From assembly GCA_964529415.1 (NCBI GenBank), contig CAZGWD010000001.1, forward strand, positions 1 through 64,000: a stretch of 64,000 bases of DNA, read 5' to 3'. Below the pieces are notes generated by a model. It searched no databases, was not told the origin of the DNA, and was given only the letters and a program-made list of their open reading frames with translations. Of the stretch, positions 52,548-61,938 are shown in pieces (positions within the stretch are counted from its first letter, which is position 1; every line of letters starts with the position of its first letter). This DNA comes from CAYMPH01 sp964529415 (lineage in GTDB: Bacteria > Spirochaetota > UBA4802 > UBA5550). The position numbers were made by a program, and so were the translations under genes.

Positions 52548-55031
52548 TTAAAGTACTTTCGCTATCTCTATAATTTTATATGCTTCGTATGTATCGCCTT
52601 CCTTGATATCGCTGAAAGATTCATATCCAAAACCGAATTCCTGGCCTGCTTCAACTGAAGAAACGTCATCTTTGTATCTCTTGAGAGATTTCAAAGGCCC
52701 GTCGTGCAGAACAACTGCATCTCTTAAAAGCCTCATTCTGCATGTTCTGTCAATTTTTCCTGTTAAAGCAATTGAACCTGCAATTGTTCCAACCTTGGAA
52801 ATTTTAAACACCTGCTTGACTTCACCGGTTGAAACAATTTCTTCTCTCATTTCAGGTGAAAGCATTCCCTGCATTGCTGCTTTAACATCATCAGTTGCTT
52901 CGAAAATAATGTTGTAGAACTTGATTGAAACATTTTCACGATCAGCAAGATCAGAAACTTTTCCTGTAGGCCTTACATGGTAACCGATAATAATCGCGTT
53001 GGAAGCTGAAGCGAGCATTACATCAGAATCATTTATTCCGCCTGCTCCTGCATGAATTACCTTAACCCTGACTTCTGAAGTTGAAAGTTTTTCCAGAGCT
53101 TCAAGAAGAGCCTGTGCAGAACCATCAACGTCAGCCTTAACAATGATTCTGAGTTCCTGAACTTCTCCCTCTTTAATCATCTCATTAAGAGACTCAAGAG
53201 TTACTTTCCTTATTTTCTTGGCAGATTCAATACGCTTATATTCAAGTCTTTTGTTTGATATCATTTTTGCCATTTTATCTGAATCAACTGCTTCGAATGG
53301 ATCTCCAGCAGAAGGCACACCGGAAATACCGATTATTTCAACAGGTGTTGAAGGGCCTGCAACTTCAAGGCTTTTGCCCTGATCATCAAACATAGCTCTT
53401 ACTCTTCCTGAGAAAACCCCTGCTACGAAAGGATCCCCGACTCTTAGCGCGCCTTTTTGAACAAGAACAGTACAAACAGGACCACGGCCAGCATCCAGCT
53501 TGGATTCAATAACAGCGCCCTTGGCCCTGATCTTGGCATTGCATTTCAATTCAAGCATTTCAGCCTGGATCAGAATCAGCTCAAGCAGTCCGTTTATATT
53601 GATTTTCTGTTTAGCGCTGATTTCAGCAAACAGCGTTGTTCCGCCCCATTCTTCAGGGATAAGTTCATATGCTGTGAGTTCCTGTTTTACCTTTGCAATA
53701 TTCGCATCAGGCAGATCCACTTTATTCAAGGCTACGATAATCGGAACATTTGCAGCCTTGGCGTGATTTATTGCTTCTATAGTCTGAGGCATTACACCGT
53801 CATTAACAGCTATTACAATAATTACAATGTCTGTAATTTTTGCTCCCCTGGCTCTCATGGTTGTAAATGCAGCGTGGCCAGGAGTATCAAGGAAAGTAAT
53901 TCTTTTTCCGCCGGGAAGCGTAACCATGTACGCGCCTATATGCTGGGTTATTCCGCCATGCTCTCCGGCTACAATATCTGTTTCCCTTATTGCATCAAGA
54001 AGTTTTGTTTTACCATGATCAACGTGTCCCATTACTGTTACAACAGGCGGCTTCACAGTATAATCTTCCGGATTATCTTCTTCTTCTATTTTTATAATTG
54101 TTTCATCATAAAGAGTTACGACCTTAACTTCAGTACCATACTCAGATGACAGAATTGTTGCTGTGTCTGCATCAATAATCTGGTTGATAGTAGCCATTAC
54201 TCCGATTTTCATCAGTTTCGCTATTACTTCTTTTGCCTTGATATTAAGCTTTTTGGCAAGATCACCGACAGATATATTCTCAGTCATTGCTATTTCTGAA
54301 GGAGCTGAAACTTCCTTCTTTTTTTCTTCTGCAAAAGCTTTCTTTCTATGAGATATGCGCTTCTCTTCAAAATCCCTTCTGTATCTGTCTTTTAATTCTT
54401 TTTCCTTATCTTTGCCCTTGTTGTCTTTTTTACGTTTTTTCTGTGAATCAATTAAAGCTGATGCAGGTTCTGTTTTTTTAACAGCAGATGGATCAAGCGG
54501 TTTGGTTTTATCAAACGGTCTTTGTGTATTGCTGCTTTGGGAAGCAGGCCTGTTGTTTCCAGTGCCGCCGTATCCGCCACCTGCAGGTCTTGGCGTTGAA
54601 CCCTGATAGCCCGAGCCGGCTGGTCTTGGTGTTCCGCCTCCGCCTCTGTAATTCGGATTGGGATTTGACCCGAGGTATGGTTTTCTCTGGTACCCTCCTG
54701 TTGAAGTGGAATCTTTTTTATATGGAGGTTTTGTTTCTGTTTTTACTTCTGCTTTAGGAACAGGTTTCTCTTCTGCAACAGGTTCTTTTACCGGTTCAGG
54801 TGTATGTTCTTTACTGCCGACACTAACTTTTCTTTTCAGTTTGATTTTTTTATTTTTCTGAGCTTCAATCTGTTTTTCTTTCAGCTTTTCGATTTTCTTT
54901 TCTAGAAGAAAAACCTGTTTTTCAGAGAACTCATGATCATCACCGCCGCATGGAATTTCAAGATCCCTGCATACTTCAGTTATATCATCTACAGTGATAT
55001 GATTTTTTGTCGCTACTTCAATTGCTTTCAT
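52548..55031 (-). CDS. infB: Translation initiation factor IF-2
   Basis: 827 residues. An N-terminal IF2_N-like domain and a Lys-rich coiled coil (about 45-75), a Gly/Pro/Arg-rich linker (about 95-185), a second IF2_N domain (about 250-300), then the GTPase with G1 GHVDHGKT near 336, G3 DTPGHAAF and G4 NKVD, and the C-terminal beta-barrel domains. It delivers fMet-tRNA to the 30S subunit. The repeated GGYQG/GGYGG linker is low-complexity. Confidence 0.97.
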   Translation of the reverse strand: MKAIEVATKNHITVDDITEVCRDLEIPCGGDDHEFSEKQVFLLEKKIEKLKEKQIEAQKNKKIKLKRKVSVGSKEHTPEPVKEPVAEEKPVPKAEVKTETKPPYKKDSTSTGGYQRKPYLGSNPNPNYRGGGGTPRPAGSGYQGSTPRPAGGGYGGTGNNRPASQSSNTQRPFDKTKPLDPSAVKKTEPASALIDSQKKRKKDNKGKDKEKELKDRYRRDFEEKRISHRKKAFAEEKKKEVSAPSEIAMTENISVGDLAKKLNIKAKEVIAKLMKIGVMATINQIIDADTATILSSEYGTEVKVVTLYDETIIKIEEEDNPEDYTVKPPVVTVMGHVDHGKTKLLDAIRETDIVAGEHGGITQHIGAYMVTLPGGKRITFLDTPGHAAFTTMRARGAKITDIVIIVIAVNDGVMPQTIEAINHAKAANVPIIVALNKVDLPDANIAKVKQELTAYELIPEEWGGTTLFAEISAKQKININGLLELILIQAEMLELKCNAKIRAKGAVIESKLDAGRGPVCTVLVQKGALRVGDPFVAGVFSGRVRAMFDDQGKSLEVAGPSTPVEIIGISGVPSAGDPFEAVDSDKMAKMISNKRLEYKRIESAKKIRKVTLESLNEMIKEGEVQELRIIVKADVDGSAQALLEALEKLSTSEVRVKVIHAGAGGINDSDVMLASASNAIIIGYHVRPTGKVSDLADRENVSIKFYNIIFEATDDVKAAMQGMLSPEMREEIVSTGEVKQVFKISKVGTIAGSIALTGKIDRTCRMRLLRDAVVLHDGPLKSLKRYKDDVSSVEAGQEFGFGYESFSDIKEGDTYEAYKIIEIAKVL

Positions 55032-55056
55032 TAAGATTTATTCCTTATATTAGCGA

Positions 55057-56361
55057 TTATTCATCGCCCTCTTCCTCATCAAAATCAACACTTTCAGCAA
55101 TGATCTCCATGATCTTTCTTGCTGTTTTCTCGCCGATACCGTCTATTTTCATAAGCTCATCAAGACTTTTCTCAACAAGATCCTCTACTGAGAAAACTCC
55201 GCCTGTTTCAAGAAGTTTGATTGTTCTTGCATCAAGTTCGTCAAGAGCTTCAAGAGGAGTTTCTTCTTCTGTAGTTTTCGAAAACAGCTGCTCCACAATG
55301 GATCTTGAATCGCTTGAACCAAGGAATTCCCTATATTGTTCTTCGGTTTTTATATCAATATCAAAGCCGCAAAGCCTTGAGGCAAGCCTTGCATTGTGTC
55401 CGGCTCTGCCGACTGCGAGCCTGTACTGCTCTGTATCAACAACCGCAATTGCGCTGCCGCTGTTTGTCATAACTATTTCTTTTACACGCGCTGGAGTAAG
55501 TGCATTTGCTGCCATCTGCCTTTTGTCACTGCTGTGTTCAACAATGTCAATTTTCTCTCCCTCGAGTTCTCTTACAATAGACTGGATTCTTATTCCTTTC
55601 ATTCCAACGCATGCTCCGACAGGATCTACATCATCCCTGTCGCTTTCAACAGAAACCTTGGTACGGAAACCGGCTTCTCTTACAACATTTTTTATAATAA
55701 CAATTCCGTCATAAATTTCAGGAATTTCCATTTCAAACAGTTTTGCAACAAACTCCGGCTGGGTTCTTGAAAGTACAATGCTCGGACCTTTTGTATTCTT
55801 CTGAACTTTATATATTAAAGCCTTGATTCTATCGCCGATTTTATAATGCTCAAGCGAAGACTGCTCGCGTGCAGGAAGCACCCCCTCGGTTTTACCAAGA
55901 TCAACATAAAGCGCATCTTTTGATTTTCTTTGAAGATAGCCGTTTATCAGCTCACCTTCTCTTTTTATGAATTCATCGTATATAATAGTTTTTTCTGATT
56001 CTTTAATTTTCTGAATTATGACCTGTTTTGCAGTCTGGGCTGCAATTCGTCCGAATGACTCGAAAGGATTTTCTTCAACAGAAATGTCCTCCCCCAGAGC
56101 AACGTCAGGTTTAATTTTTTTTGCCTGATCGTATGCAATTTCTTCCGCCTTGTTCAGCGGAGTTTTTACCACCATCTTCTTTGAAACGACATTGACTAAA
56201 TTATTTTCCCTGTTGAAAACCACTTTAACATTATCAACTGATCCATACTGCTTTTTATAAGCTGAAAGCATGGCGGATTCAATAATTCCTTCAATATCCT
56301 CCCTTGGTATTCCCTTCTGGGTGGCTATCTCATGGAGAGCTTCAAAAATATTGCTAGTCAT
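55057..56361 (-). CDS. nusA: Transcription termination/antitermination factor NusA
   Basis: 434 residues: N-terminal RNA polymerase-binding domain, S1 (about 135-200, GYLQRKSKDALYVDLG), two KH domains (about 230-345, PVGACVGMKGIRIQSI and AVGRAGHNARLA), and one C-terminal helix-hairpin-helix acidic repeat (DELMKIDGIGEKTARKI). It lies between rimP and infB as in most bacteria. Confidence 0.96.
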   Translation of the reverse strand: MTSNIFEALHEIATQKGIPREDIEGIIESAMLSAYKKQYGSVDNVKVVFNRENNLVNVVSKKMVVKTPLNKAEEIAYDQAKKIKPDVALGEDISVEENPFESFGRIAAQTAKQVIIQKIKESEKTIIYDEFIKREGELINGYLQRKSKDALYVDLGKTEGVLPAREQSSLEHYKIGDRIKALIYKVQKNTKGPSIVLSRTQPEFVAKLFEMEIPEIYDGIVIIKNVVREAGFRTKVSVESDRDDVDPVGACVGMKGIRIQSIVRELEGEKIDIVEHSSDKRQMAANALTPARVKEIVMTNSGSAIAVVDTEQYRLAVGRAGHNARLASRLCGFDIDIKTEEQYREFLGSSDSRSIVEQLFSKTTEEETPLEALDELDARTIKLLETGGVFSVEDLVEKSLDELMKIDGIGEKTARKIMEIIAESVDFDEEEGDE

Positions 56362-56379
56362 TGTTCAGTACCCTTTTAT

Positions 56380-56817
56380 TTAAAAATCCAAACTGGCTTT
56401 TATAATCTTATCAAAACTGTAAATCTTTTCGCCCTTTCTGGTTTCAATTATAACATTGTTATCTTCAACTGCTATAATTCTGCCTTCAAGAGATTCTCTT
56501 TTATCGTTTACTTCTGCAGTATATTTAACCAGACTGCCAGTAAATCTCTTAAACTCATCCAGAGTTCTCACTTTGCGGTCAAGACCCGGAGATGAAACTT
56601 CCAAAACATAATCCGGTAAAATGGCTGCTGCATCAAGGCTGGCAGAAAACTCTCTGCTGAACCTCTCGCAATCTTCATGTTTTATACCGCTCAGGCTGTC
56701 TATTTTAACAGTTATTTTACTATTCTTACCGTGTAAATAAATGGTAGATTCGTAAATTCCGTAGCCGAGAGTTCCGGCTGCTTTATTGATGATCTGTTCT
56801 ATTTCTTCCTTCAGCAT
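56380..56817 (-). CDS. rimP: Ribosome maturation factor RimP
   Basis: 145 residues from the ATG at 56817 (MLKEEIEQIINKAAG). Signatures HEDCERFSREFSASLD and YVLEVSSPGLDRKVRT are clear. An earlier in-frame ATG at 56892 would place the terminator hairpin at 56843-56864 inside the gene and is rejected. First gene of the rimP-nusA-infB-rbfA-truB-rpsO-pnp operon. Confidence 0.93.
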   Translation of the reverse strand: MLKEEIEQIINKAAGTLGYGIYESTIYLHGKNSKITVKIDSLSGIKHEDCERFSREFSASLDAAAILPDYVLEVSSPGLDRKVRTLDEFKRFTGSLVKYTAEVNDKRESLEGRIIAVEDNNVIIETRKGEKIYSFDKIIKASLDF

Positions 56818-56842
56818 AAACCATTCGCCTATATTGCAAAAA

Positions 56843-56864
56843 AGAGAGTGGGGCGCCACTCTCT
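56843..56864 (-). terminator. Intrinsic terminator-like hairpin in the rimP leader
   Basis: On the minus strand the 9-bp stem AGAGAGTGG/CCACTCTCT (56864-56856 with 56851-56843) is followed directly by TTTTTT. It lies 26 bp upstream of the rimP ATG with no gene before it for more than 350 bp, so it looks like an attenuator in the operon leader. Confidence 0.75.
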
Positions 56865-56892
56865 TTCCAAAAATTAAACCGCATTCATACAC

Positions 56893-57264
56893 TTAATAAA
56901 GACATATAAATATGTTCATTGTTTTATTTCAAGCTTTTTTTGGGCTTTGTAGAATTAATCGAATGATATTAATTATGCTCTTTTTTAAAGCTGGATAGCG
57001 GCTCTGACCCCTATTTTGTTAAAAACCTGCTCTGACCCTCAAAACAGACACATACTCAACAAATAAAACTTTAATGTTCCAATCAACGGGATTTTTCTAC
57101 ATTCGACCATGTATTTGTTCCCGGAACCTTATTTACAAACACCATAAACATATTCTGCAGTAACAATCGAGTATACTGATAATAAAATTAATATTGCCAA
57201 TCTTTCCTGTGACAATAAAAATTGATTTTATAAAAATAAATTTTAATAATTTAGTGTGAGAAAA
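56893..57264. other. Divergent intergenic region between rimP and SulP gene
   Basis: No coding frame or tRNA. It holds two GCTCTGACCC repeat units at 57001 and 57029 and otherwise AT-rich sequence that should include both divergent promoters. I could not assign either with confidence. Confidence 0.5.
57001..57039. repeat. REP units, two copies
   Basis: GCTCTGACCCC (57001-57011) and GCTCTGACCCT (57029-57039), tandem in the same orientation, are reverse-complement copies of the GGGGTCAGAGC motif surrounding the transposase at 59659-60246. Confidence 0.75.
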
Positions 57265-59487
57265 ATGAAAAATTCTTCAATAAATACAGCTGCAATTCGT
57301 GAAAATCTTACAGGCGATATTCTTGGCGGTTTTGCAGCAATGCTCGTGGCGCTTCCTTCAGCTATTGCGTTCGGACTTATAATTTTCGCTCCTCTCGGAG
57401 GTGACGCTGCTTCAAAAGGAGCACTGGCAGGCATAATCGGTGCTGTTGTGCTTGGATTGCTCGCGCCAATATTCGGGGGAACATCGCGGCTGATATCTGC
57501 CCCATGCGCTCCTGCTGCTGCTCTACTTTCAATTTTTGCCCTGGATGCAGTTTCACGCGGAACAATTCCAATTGAAATGGCGCCGCTTTATATTGCTATA
57601 GTTGCTTTCGGCGCAGGGCTTATACAGCTTATTTCAGGAATAGCAGGCGGAGGAACTTTTATTAAATACATCCCATACCCTGTAGTTGCAGGTTATTTAA
57701 GCGGAGTGGGTATTCTGATATTTATGGGACAGCTTCCAAAGTTTCTCGGTCTGCCTAAAGGCATTGATTTACAACATGGTGTAATAACAGTCGGGCTGTG
57801 GAAATGGGAATCAATTCTGATCGGCTCGATTACAATTATAATGATGCTTCTCGCGCCGAAAATTATCAAAGCAGTTCCTGCGTCCATTGCAGCGCTTGGC
57901 TCAGGAATAGGTGTATACTTCATTCTGGCATTTTTCAACACAAATCTTATGACTCTTGAAGGGAATTCACTTGTTGTAGGGCAAATCAATGCTTCAGTTG
58001 GAGATATTGCATCTGTTGTAGGCAAAAACATATCATCAGCAGCATCGATAAATATATACTCAATTAAAATGCTCATAATAACAATAATTTCACTCGGTGT
58101 ACTGCTCTCGATTGATACGCTTAAAACCTGTGTTGTACTGGATGTGCTGACAGGAACACGTCATAATTCAAACAGGGAACTTTTCGGCCAGGGAATTGCA
58201 AATATGGCATCTGCTTTATTCGGAGGAGTTCCTGGCTCAGGAACCATGGGCGGGACTCTGGTAAATATTTACAGCGGAGGCCGTACCCGGTTTTCAGGAA
58301 TTTTCGAAGGAATCAGCGCGCTTGCAGTTCTGCTTCTTATTGCGCGATACATTTCATGGATTCCGGTCGCGTCTCTTGCGGGAGTTCTGCTTGTAGTTGC
58401 AGTAAGAATGATTGACAGAAAAAGTTTTCATCTTCTCAGAAACCGCTCAACAATGTTTGATTTTGCTGTTATACTTGCTGTAGTTGTATCTGCAGTCAGT
58501 TTAAGCCTCATAGCTGCTGCAGGTGTAGGCATTGCTCTTGCTGTTATTTTATTTTTACGCAACCAGATCCGCTTTCCTGTTGTGCGCAGACGGGTATTCG
58601 GAAATCAGATATTCTCAAAAAAACACAGACCCGTTTCAGAACAGAAAGTATTAGAGGAAAAAGGAACAGAAACTCTTGTAGTAGAACTTCAGGGACAGCT
58701 ATTCTTTGGAACAACAGACCAGCTCTATACACAGATCGAGCCGTTTATCGGTTCTTGCAGATATTTTATTCTCGATATGAAGCGTGTATTATCAATAGAC
58801 TTCACAGCAGCAAATATGCTTACTCAGCTTAGATCAAAGATCAGTGAAAAGGGAGGCAAACTGATTTTTTCATCAGTTCCATTAAGCGTTCCTACAGGAG
58901 AAAATGTCAGGGCTTATCTGGAACAGCTTGGTTTTGAAGAATCGAATGAACAGGTAAACTTTTTCCAGGAGCTCGATGATGCAGTTGAATGGGTTGAGGA
59001 TGAATACATAAGAGAATTTTTACCGGAACGTCTGCACGGAAAAGCTCTGGAGCTTTCTGAATTTGATTTTTTCAATAATTTTTCCACACAAAGCCTTTCC
59101 ACGCTTTCACAATATCTGGTTGATAAAAAACTAACCAATGACAATAAAATATTCAGTATAGGCGACAAGGGCGGAGAAATTTATTTCATAAAAAAAGGAT
59201 CTGTTCGAATAGAATTGCCTCTTACAAACGGCACATCACACCATTTATCCACTTTCAGCAGAGGAGCTTTTTTCGGCGATCTTTCTTTCCTCGACAACCA
59301 GCCACGTTCAGCTGATGCAATTGCAATAGGAAATGTTGAACTTTTCATTTTAAAAAGAGAGGATTTCAATAAAATTTCACAGAATTTCCCTGATGTTGCA
59401 GGTATATTTTTTGAGAGGCTCTCAGTTGAAATTTCACACCGCCTGAGGCAGAATGTAATTGAACTGAAAGCACTTGAGGAAAACTGA
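57265..59487 (+). CDS. SulP-family anion transporter fused to STAS and cyclic-nucleotide-binding domains
   Basis: 740 residues from the ATG at 57265; a GTG at 57256 is an alternative. Residues about 1-440 are the SulP/SLC26 core (GDILGGFAAMLVALPSAIAFG; GGVPGSGTMGGTLVN). Residues about 465-570 are the STAS domain (LDMKRVLSIDFTAANML). Residues about 620-735 are a cNMP-binding fold (IYFIKKGSVRIEL; GAFFGDLSFLDNQPRSADA). Expected to carry sulfate, bicarbonate or another anion, with the C-terminal domain as a sensor. No operon partners. Confidence 0.9.
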   Translation: MKNSSINTAAIRENLTGDILGGFAAMLVALPSAIAFGLIIFAPLGGDAASKGALAGIIGAVVLGLLAPIFGGTSRLISAPCAPAAALLSIFALDAVSRGTIPIEMAPLYIAIVAFGAGLIQLISGIAGGGTFIKYIPYPVVAGYLSGVGILIFMGQLPKFLGLPKGIDLQHGVITVGLWKWESILIGSITIIMMLLAPKIIKAVPASIAALGSGIGVYFILAFFNTNLMTLEGNSLVVGQINASVGDIASVVGKNISSAASINIYSIKMLIITIISLGVLLSIDTLKTCVVLDVLTGTRHNSNRELFGQGIANMASALFGGVPGSGTMGGTLVNIYSGGRTRFSGIFEGISALAVLLLIARYISWIPVASLAGVLLVVAVRMIDRKSFHLLRNRSTMFDFAVILAVVVSAVSLSLIAAAGVGIALAVILFLRNQIRFPVVRRRVFGNQIFSKKHRPVSEQKVLEEKGTETLVVELQGQLFFGTTDQLYTQIEPFIGSCRYFILDMKRVLSIDFTAANMLTQLRSKISEKGGKLIFSSVPLSVPTGENVRAYLEQLGFEESNEQVNFFQELDDAVEWVEDEYIREFLPERLHGKALELSEFDFFNNFSTQSLSTLSQYLVDKKLTNDNKIFSIGDKGGEIYFIKKGSVRIELPLTNGTSHHLSTFSRGAFFGDLSFLDNQPRSADAIAIGNVELFILKREDFNKISQNFPDVAGIFFERLSVEISHRLRQNVIELKALEEN

Positions 59488-59501
59488 CTCTCTGTTTAAC
59501 G

Positions 59502-59615
59502 GGGGTCAGAGCTAAGTTATTGTTCCTAACACAATTCGGGGTCAGAGCCTCGAAATAACCTATATTTAATATTAAATTTTTTTTAAAAAATCAAGCTCTG
59601 ACCCCGAATTGTGTT
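59502..59615. repeat. REP cluster with perfect 21-bp inverted repeat
   Basis: GGGGTCAGAGC at 59502-59512 and 59538-59548, and its reverse complement at 59595-59605. The sequences 59528-59548 and 59595-59615 are exact inverted copies over 21 bp, giving a hairpin-forming REP pair 43 bp upstream of the transposase start. Confidence 0.85.
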
Positions 59616-59658
59616 ATAATTTCCCCTTCTCGATAGTATTAATATAGAAGGAGATGCT

Positions 59659-60246
59659 ATGCCGAGAAAACTAAGAAATACAGCTCAAGGATCAACACAT
59701 CACTGTTTCACAAGATGCCATGGCAAGAAAAACAAATTAATGGGAAAGTATGGTAAAAAATATTTTATTGAATCTGTAAAAATGTGCCAGGAAAAGTATG
59801 ATTTTGAATTTATTGCTGCCGAAATTGTAGCGAATCATATACACATGATAATTAAAACGCTACAAGGGAAAGAAACTGTTTCCTTAATTATGCAGTATAT
59901 TAAGGCAAGGATTGCTGAAAAGTATAATGCTGCAATGAAAGAAACTGGAGCATTCTGGAATGAAAGATTTGGATCAACAATAATTGAAGAAGCTGAAGAT
60001 CCAGAGGCCTATCTCATGTGGCTTTTATGGTATATAAGCTTTAATCCTGTAAGAAAAGGTCTATCAAGAGATCCCCGTAATAATGAAATAGGTTTTATAA
60101 ACCAATATTTAATAAGAAACGCAAATCTTCCTATTAAAATAACCATTCATGAATTTTTCTGGAAGTTAGGAAATAATTTTGAAGAATGCGTTGAGAAATT
60201 TCTTTATTACGAAGATGCGTACAGGAAACGTTTGTCAATTATATAA
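59659..60246 (+). CDS. REP-associated tyrosine transposase (Y1/IS200-like, RAYT)
   Basis: 195 residues, with AGAAGGAG before the ATG. Y1_Tnp fold: the N-terminus MPRKLRN...HHCFTRCHGKKN, the HUH metal site NHIHMIIK, and the C-terminal region with WLLWYISFNPVRKGL that supplies the catalytic Tyr. RAYT proteins mobilise or maintain REP hairpins as single strands. The gene is bracketed by REP units (59502-59615 and 60257), and appears intact. Confidence 0.9.
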   Translation: MPRKLRNTAQGSTHHCFTRCHGKKNKLMGKYGKKYFIESVKMCQEKYDFEFIAAEIVANHIHMIIKTLQGKETVSLIMQYIKARIAEKYNAAMKETGAFWNERFGSTIIEEAEDPEAYLMWLLWYISFNPVRKGLSRDPRNNEIGFINQYLIRNANLPIKITIHEFFWKLGNNFEECVEKFLYYEDAYRKRLSII

Positions 60247-60256
60247 AATATAAATC

Positions 60257-60267
60257 GGGGTCAGAGC
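60257..60267. repeat. REP unit downstream of the transposase
   Basis: GGGGTCAGAGC, same orientation as the copies at 59502 and 59538, 11 bp after the transposase stop. Confidence 0.75.
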
Positions 60268-60332
60268 CGGCATTCAAATTCCCCTGTATTTAAAAATTAT
60301 TTAAAATTGTAATTGATTTTCTATCCTATATT

Positions 60333-61643
60333 ATGTCTTATTCGGTTATGGAAGATATATCATCAAAAAAAGTTTTTACTGTTACAGAGCTTACCCGCAA
60401 CATTAAAAACAGGCTTGAAACCGCTCCTGAACTGAACAGCGTCTGGATCAAAGGAGAAATATCAAACTTAACTTTTCATTCGTCTGGCCATATATATTTT
60501 TCACTGAAAGATGAAGGTGCGCTCGTTGACGCTGTTTTTTTCAAGTACTCAAATAAAAATTTAAGCTTCAAACTAGAAGAGGGGATGAGCGTTCTTGTTT
60601 TTGCAAGTGTAACTGTTTTTGAAAAAAGAGGCAAGTATCAGATAAATGTGCAGTCATTGCGGCTTGAGGGTATAGGCGAGCTTCAGAAAAAAATAGAACA
60701 GCTTAAAATCAAACTTGCTGCAGAAGGAATTTTTAATGACGATAGAAAACGCGAACTTCCATTTCTGCCGAAAAGACTTGGTGTTGCAACTTCGCCAACA
60801 GGTGCTGCAATCCGCGATATTATTAAAGTAGCTCTGAGGAGATATCCCAATCTTGAAATTATTATTTCACCTGCGAAAGTTCAGGGTGAAAAAGCTGCTG
60901 AATCAATTGTTAAGGCAATAAATGAGCTTAATAAACCTGAATGTAACATAGACCTCATAATTGCAGGCAGAGGAGGAGGATCATTTGAAGACCTGATGCC
61001 GTTCAATGAAGAAATTGTAATCAGGGCTTTTTATAATTCACGCGTTCCAATCATTTCCGCAATCGGCCACCAGATTGATCACCCATTAAGCGATGATGCA
61101 GCTGATCTCGCAGCGCCTACACCTTCTGCTGCAGCAGAAATTGCAATTCCAGTTAAATCAGATCTAGAAAGCGAAATTGAATATATGCTTAACAGAACTT
61201 CGGGCGCTTTATTTTCTTTAATCCGCGATTATAAAAATAGAATTTTAAACATAGAAAATCTGAAAATTTTAAAGTCTCCGCAGGAGATAATATCCGTAAA
61301 ACATCTTCTTCTGTCAGATATTGAAACAAGACTTATTTCTGAAATGAAGGCAGCAGTCGCCAGAAATAAAAATTTGTATAATTCAATTCCAGATATTAAA
61401 TTATTAATGAAAGGTGCAATTTCAAATTTTTCACACAGATATGTTTTGGCTCTGCAGGCTCTTGAAAAATTATCTCCGATTTCAATTTTAAAAAGAGGAT
61501 ATGCAATTACAAGAGATACAAACGGGCGCACATTAAAAAGCGTGGATGAAATAATTACCGGATCGGATATAACTGTTCAGCTCAGCAACGGCAGAATCGG
61601 ATGCACTGTTAATACAAAGATAAAAGAGGTTCAAGTTGGATAA
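60333..61643 (+). CDS. xseA: Exodeoxyribonuclease VII large subunit
   Basis: 436 residues. N-terminal OB fold (VWIKGEISNLTFHSSGHIYF), catalytic region with RLGVATSPTGAAIRDI, IAGRGGGSFEDLMPFN and AIGHQIDHPLSDDAADLAAPTPS, then a coiled-coil C-terminus and the closing RGYAITRD. It degrades single-stranded DNA together with XseB. It overlaps xseB by 8 bp. Confidence 0.96.
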   Translation: MSYSVMEDISSKKVFTVTELTRNIKNRLETAPELNSVWIKGEISNLTFHSSGHIYFSLKDEGALVDAVFFKYSNKNLSFKLEEGMSVLVFASVTVFEKRGKYQINVQSLRLEGIGELQKKIEQLKIKLAAEGIFNDDRKRELPFLPKRLGVATSPTGAAIRDIIKVALRRYPNLEIIISPAKVQGEKAAESIVKAINELNKPECNIDLIIAGRGGGSFEDLMPFNEEIVIRAFYNSRVPIISAIGHQIDHPLSDDAADLAAPTPSAAAEIAIPVKSDLESEIEYMLNRTSGALFSLIRDYKNRILNIENLKILKSPQEIISVKHLLLSDIETRLISEMKAAVARNKNLYNSIPDIKLLMKGAISNFSHRYVLALQALEKLSPISILKRGYAITRDTNGRTLKSVDEIITGSDITVQLSNGRIGCTVNTKIKEVQVG

Positions 61644-61923
61644 AGAAAAAAAGAAAATTAATTTTGAATCAGCACTTAAAGATCTTGAAAAAATTGCAGA
61701 AAAGCTTGAAGAGGGGAATCTCAGTCTTGATGATTCCATAAAGGAATTTGAAAGAGGAATTATTCTTGCAAAATTCTGCCATGAAAAGCTTGATGAAGCA
61801 GAACGGAAAATTGAGATTTTACAGAAAGGCGAACAGGGCGAAATTAAAGCGGCAAAAGTAAAGGTTAAAAAAGATATAGCCGAAATTGAAGACGATGAAG
61901 AACTGCAGGGTTCACTTTTATAA
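61636..61923 (+). CDS. xseB: Exodeoxyribonuclease VII small subunit
   Basis: 95 residues with a TTG start at 61636 preceded by AGAGG. The core FESALKDLEKIAEKLEEGNL and LDDSIKEFERGI is the XseB signature. An acidic C-terminal tail of about 25 residues is extra. Confidence 0.95.
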   Translation: MDKEKKKINFESALKDLEKIAEKLEEGNLSLDDSIKEFERGIILAKFCHEKLDEAERKIEILQKGEQGEIKAAKVKVKKDIAEIEDDEELQGSLL

Positions 61924-61938
61924 AGGAGAAATTATCAT

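Noticed and set aside
53457..54149. 230-residue frame on the plus strand
   Set aside because: Antisense to the infB GTPase region; translated sequence looks random and rich in Cys, Tyr and Asn.
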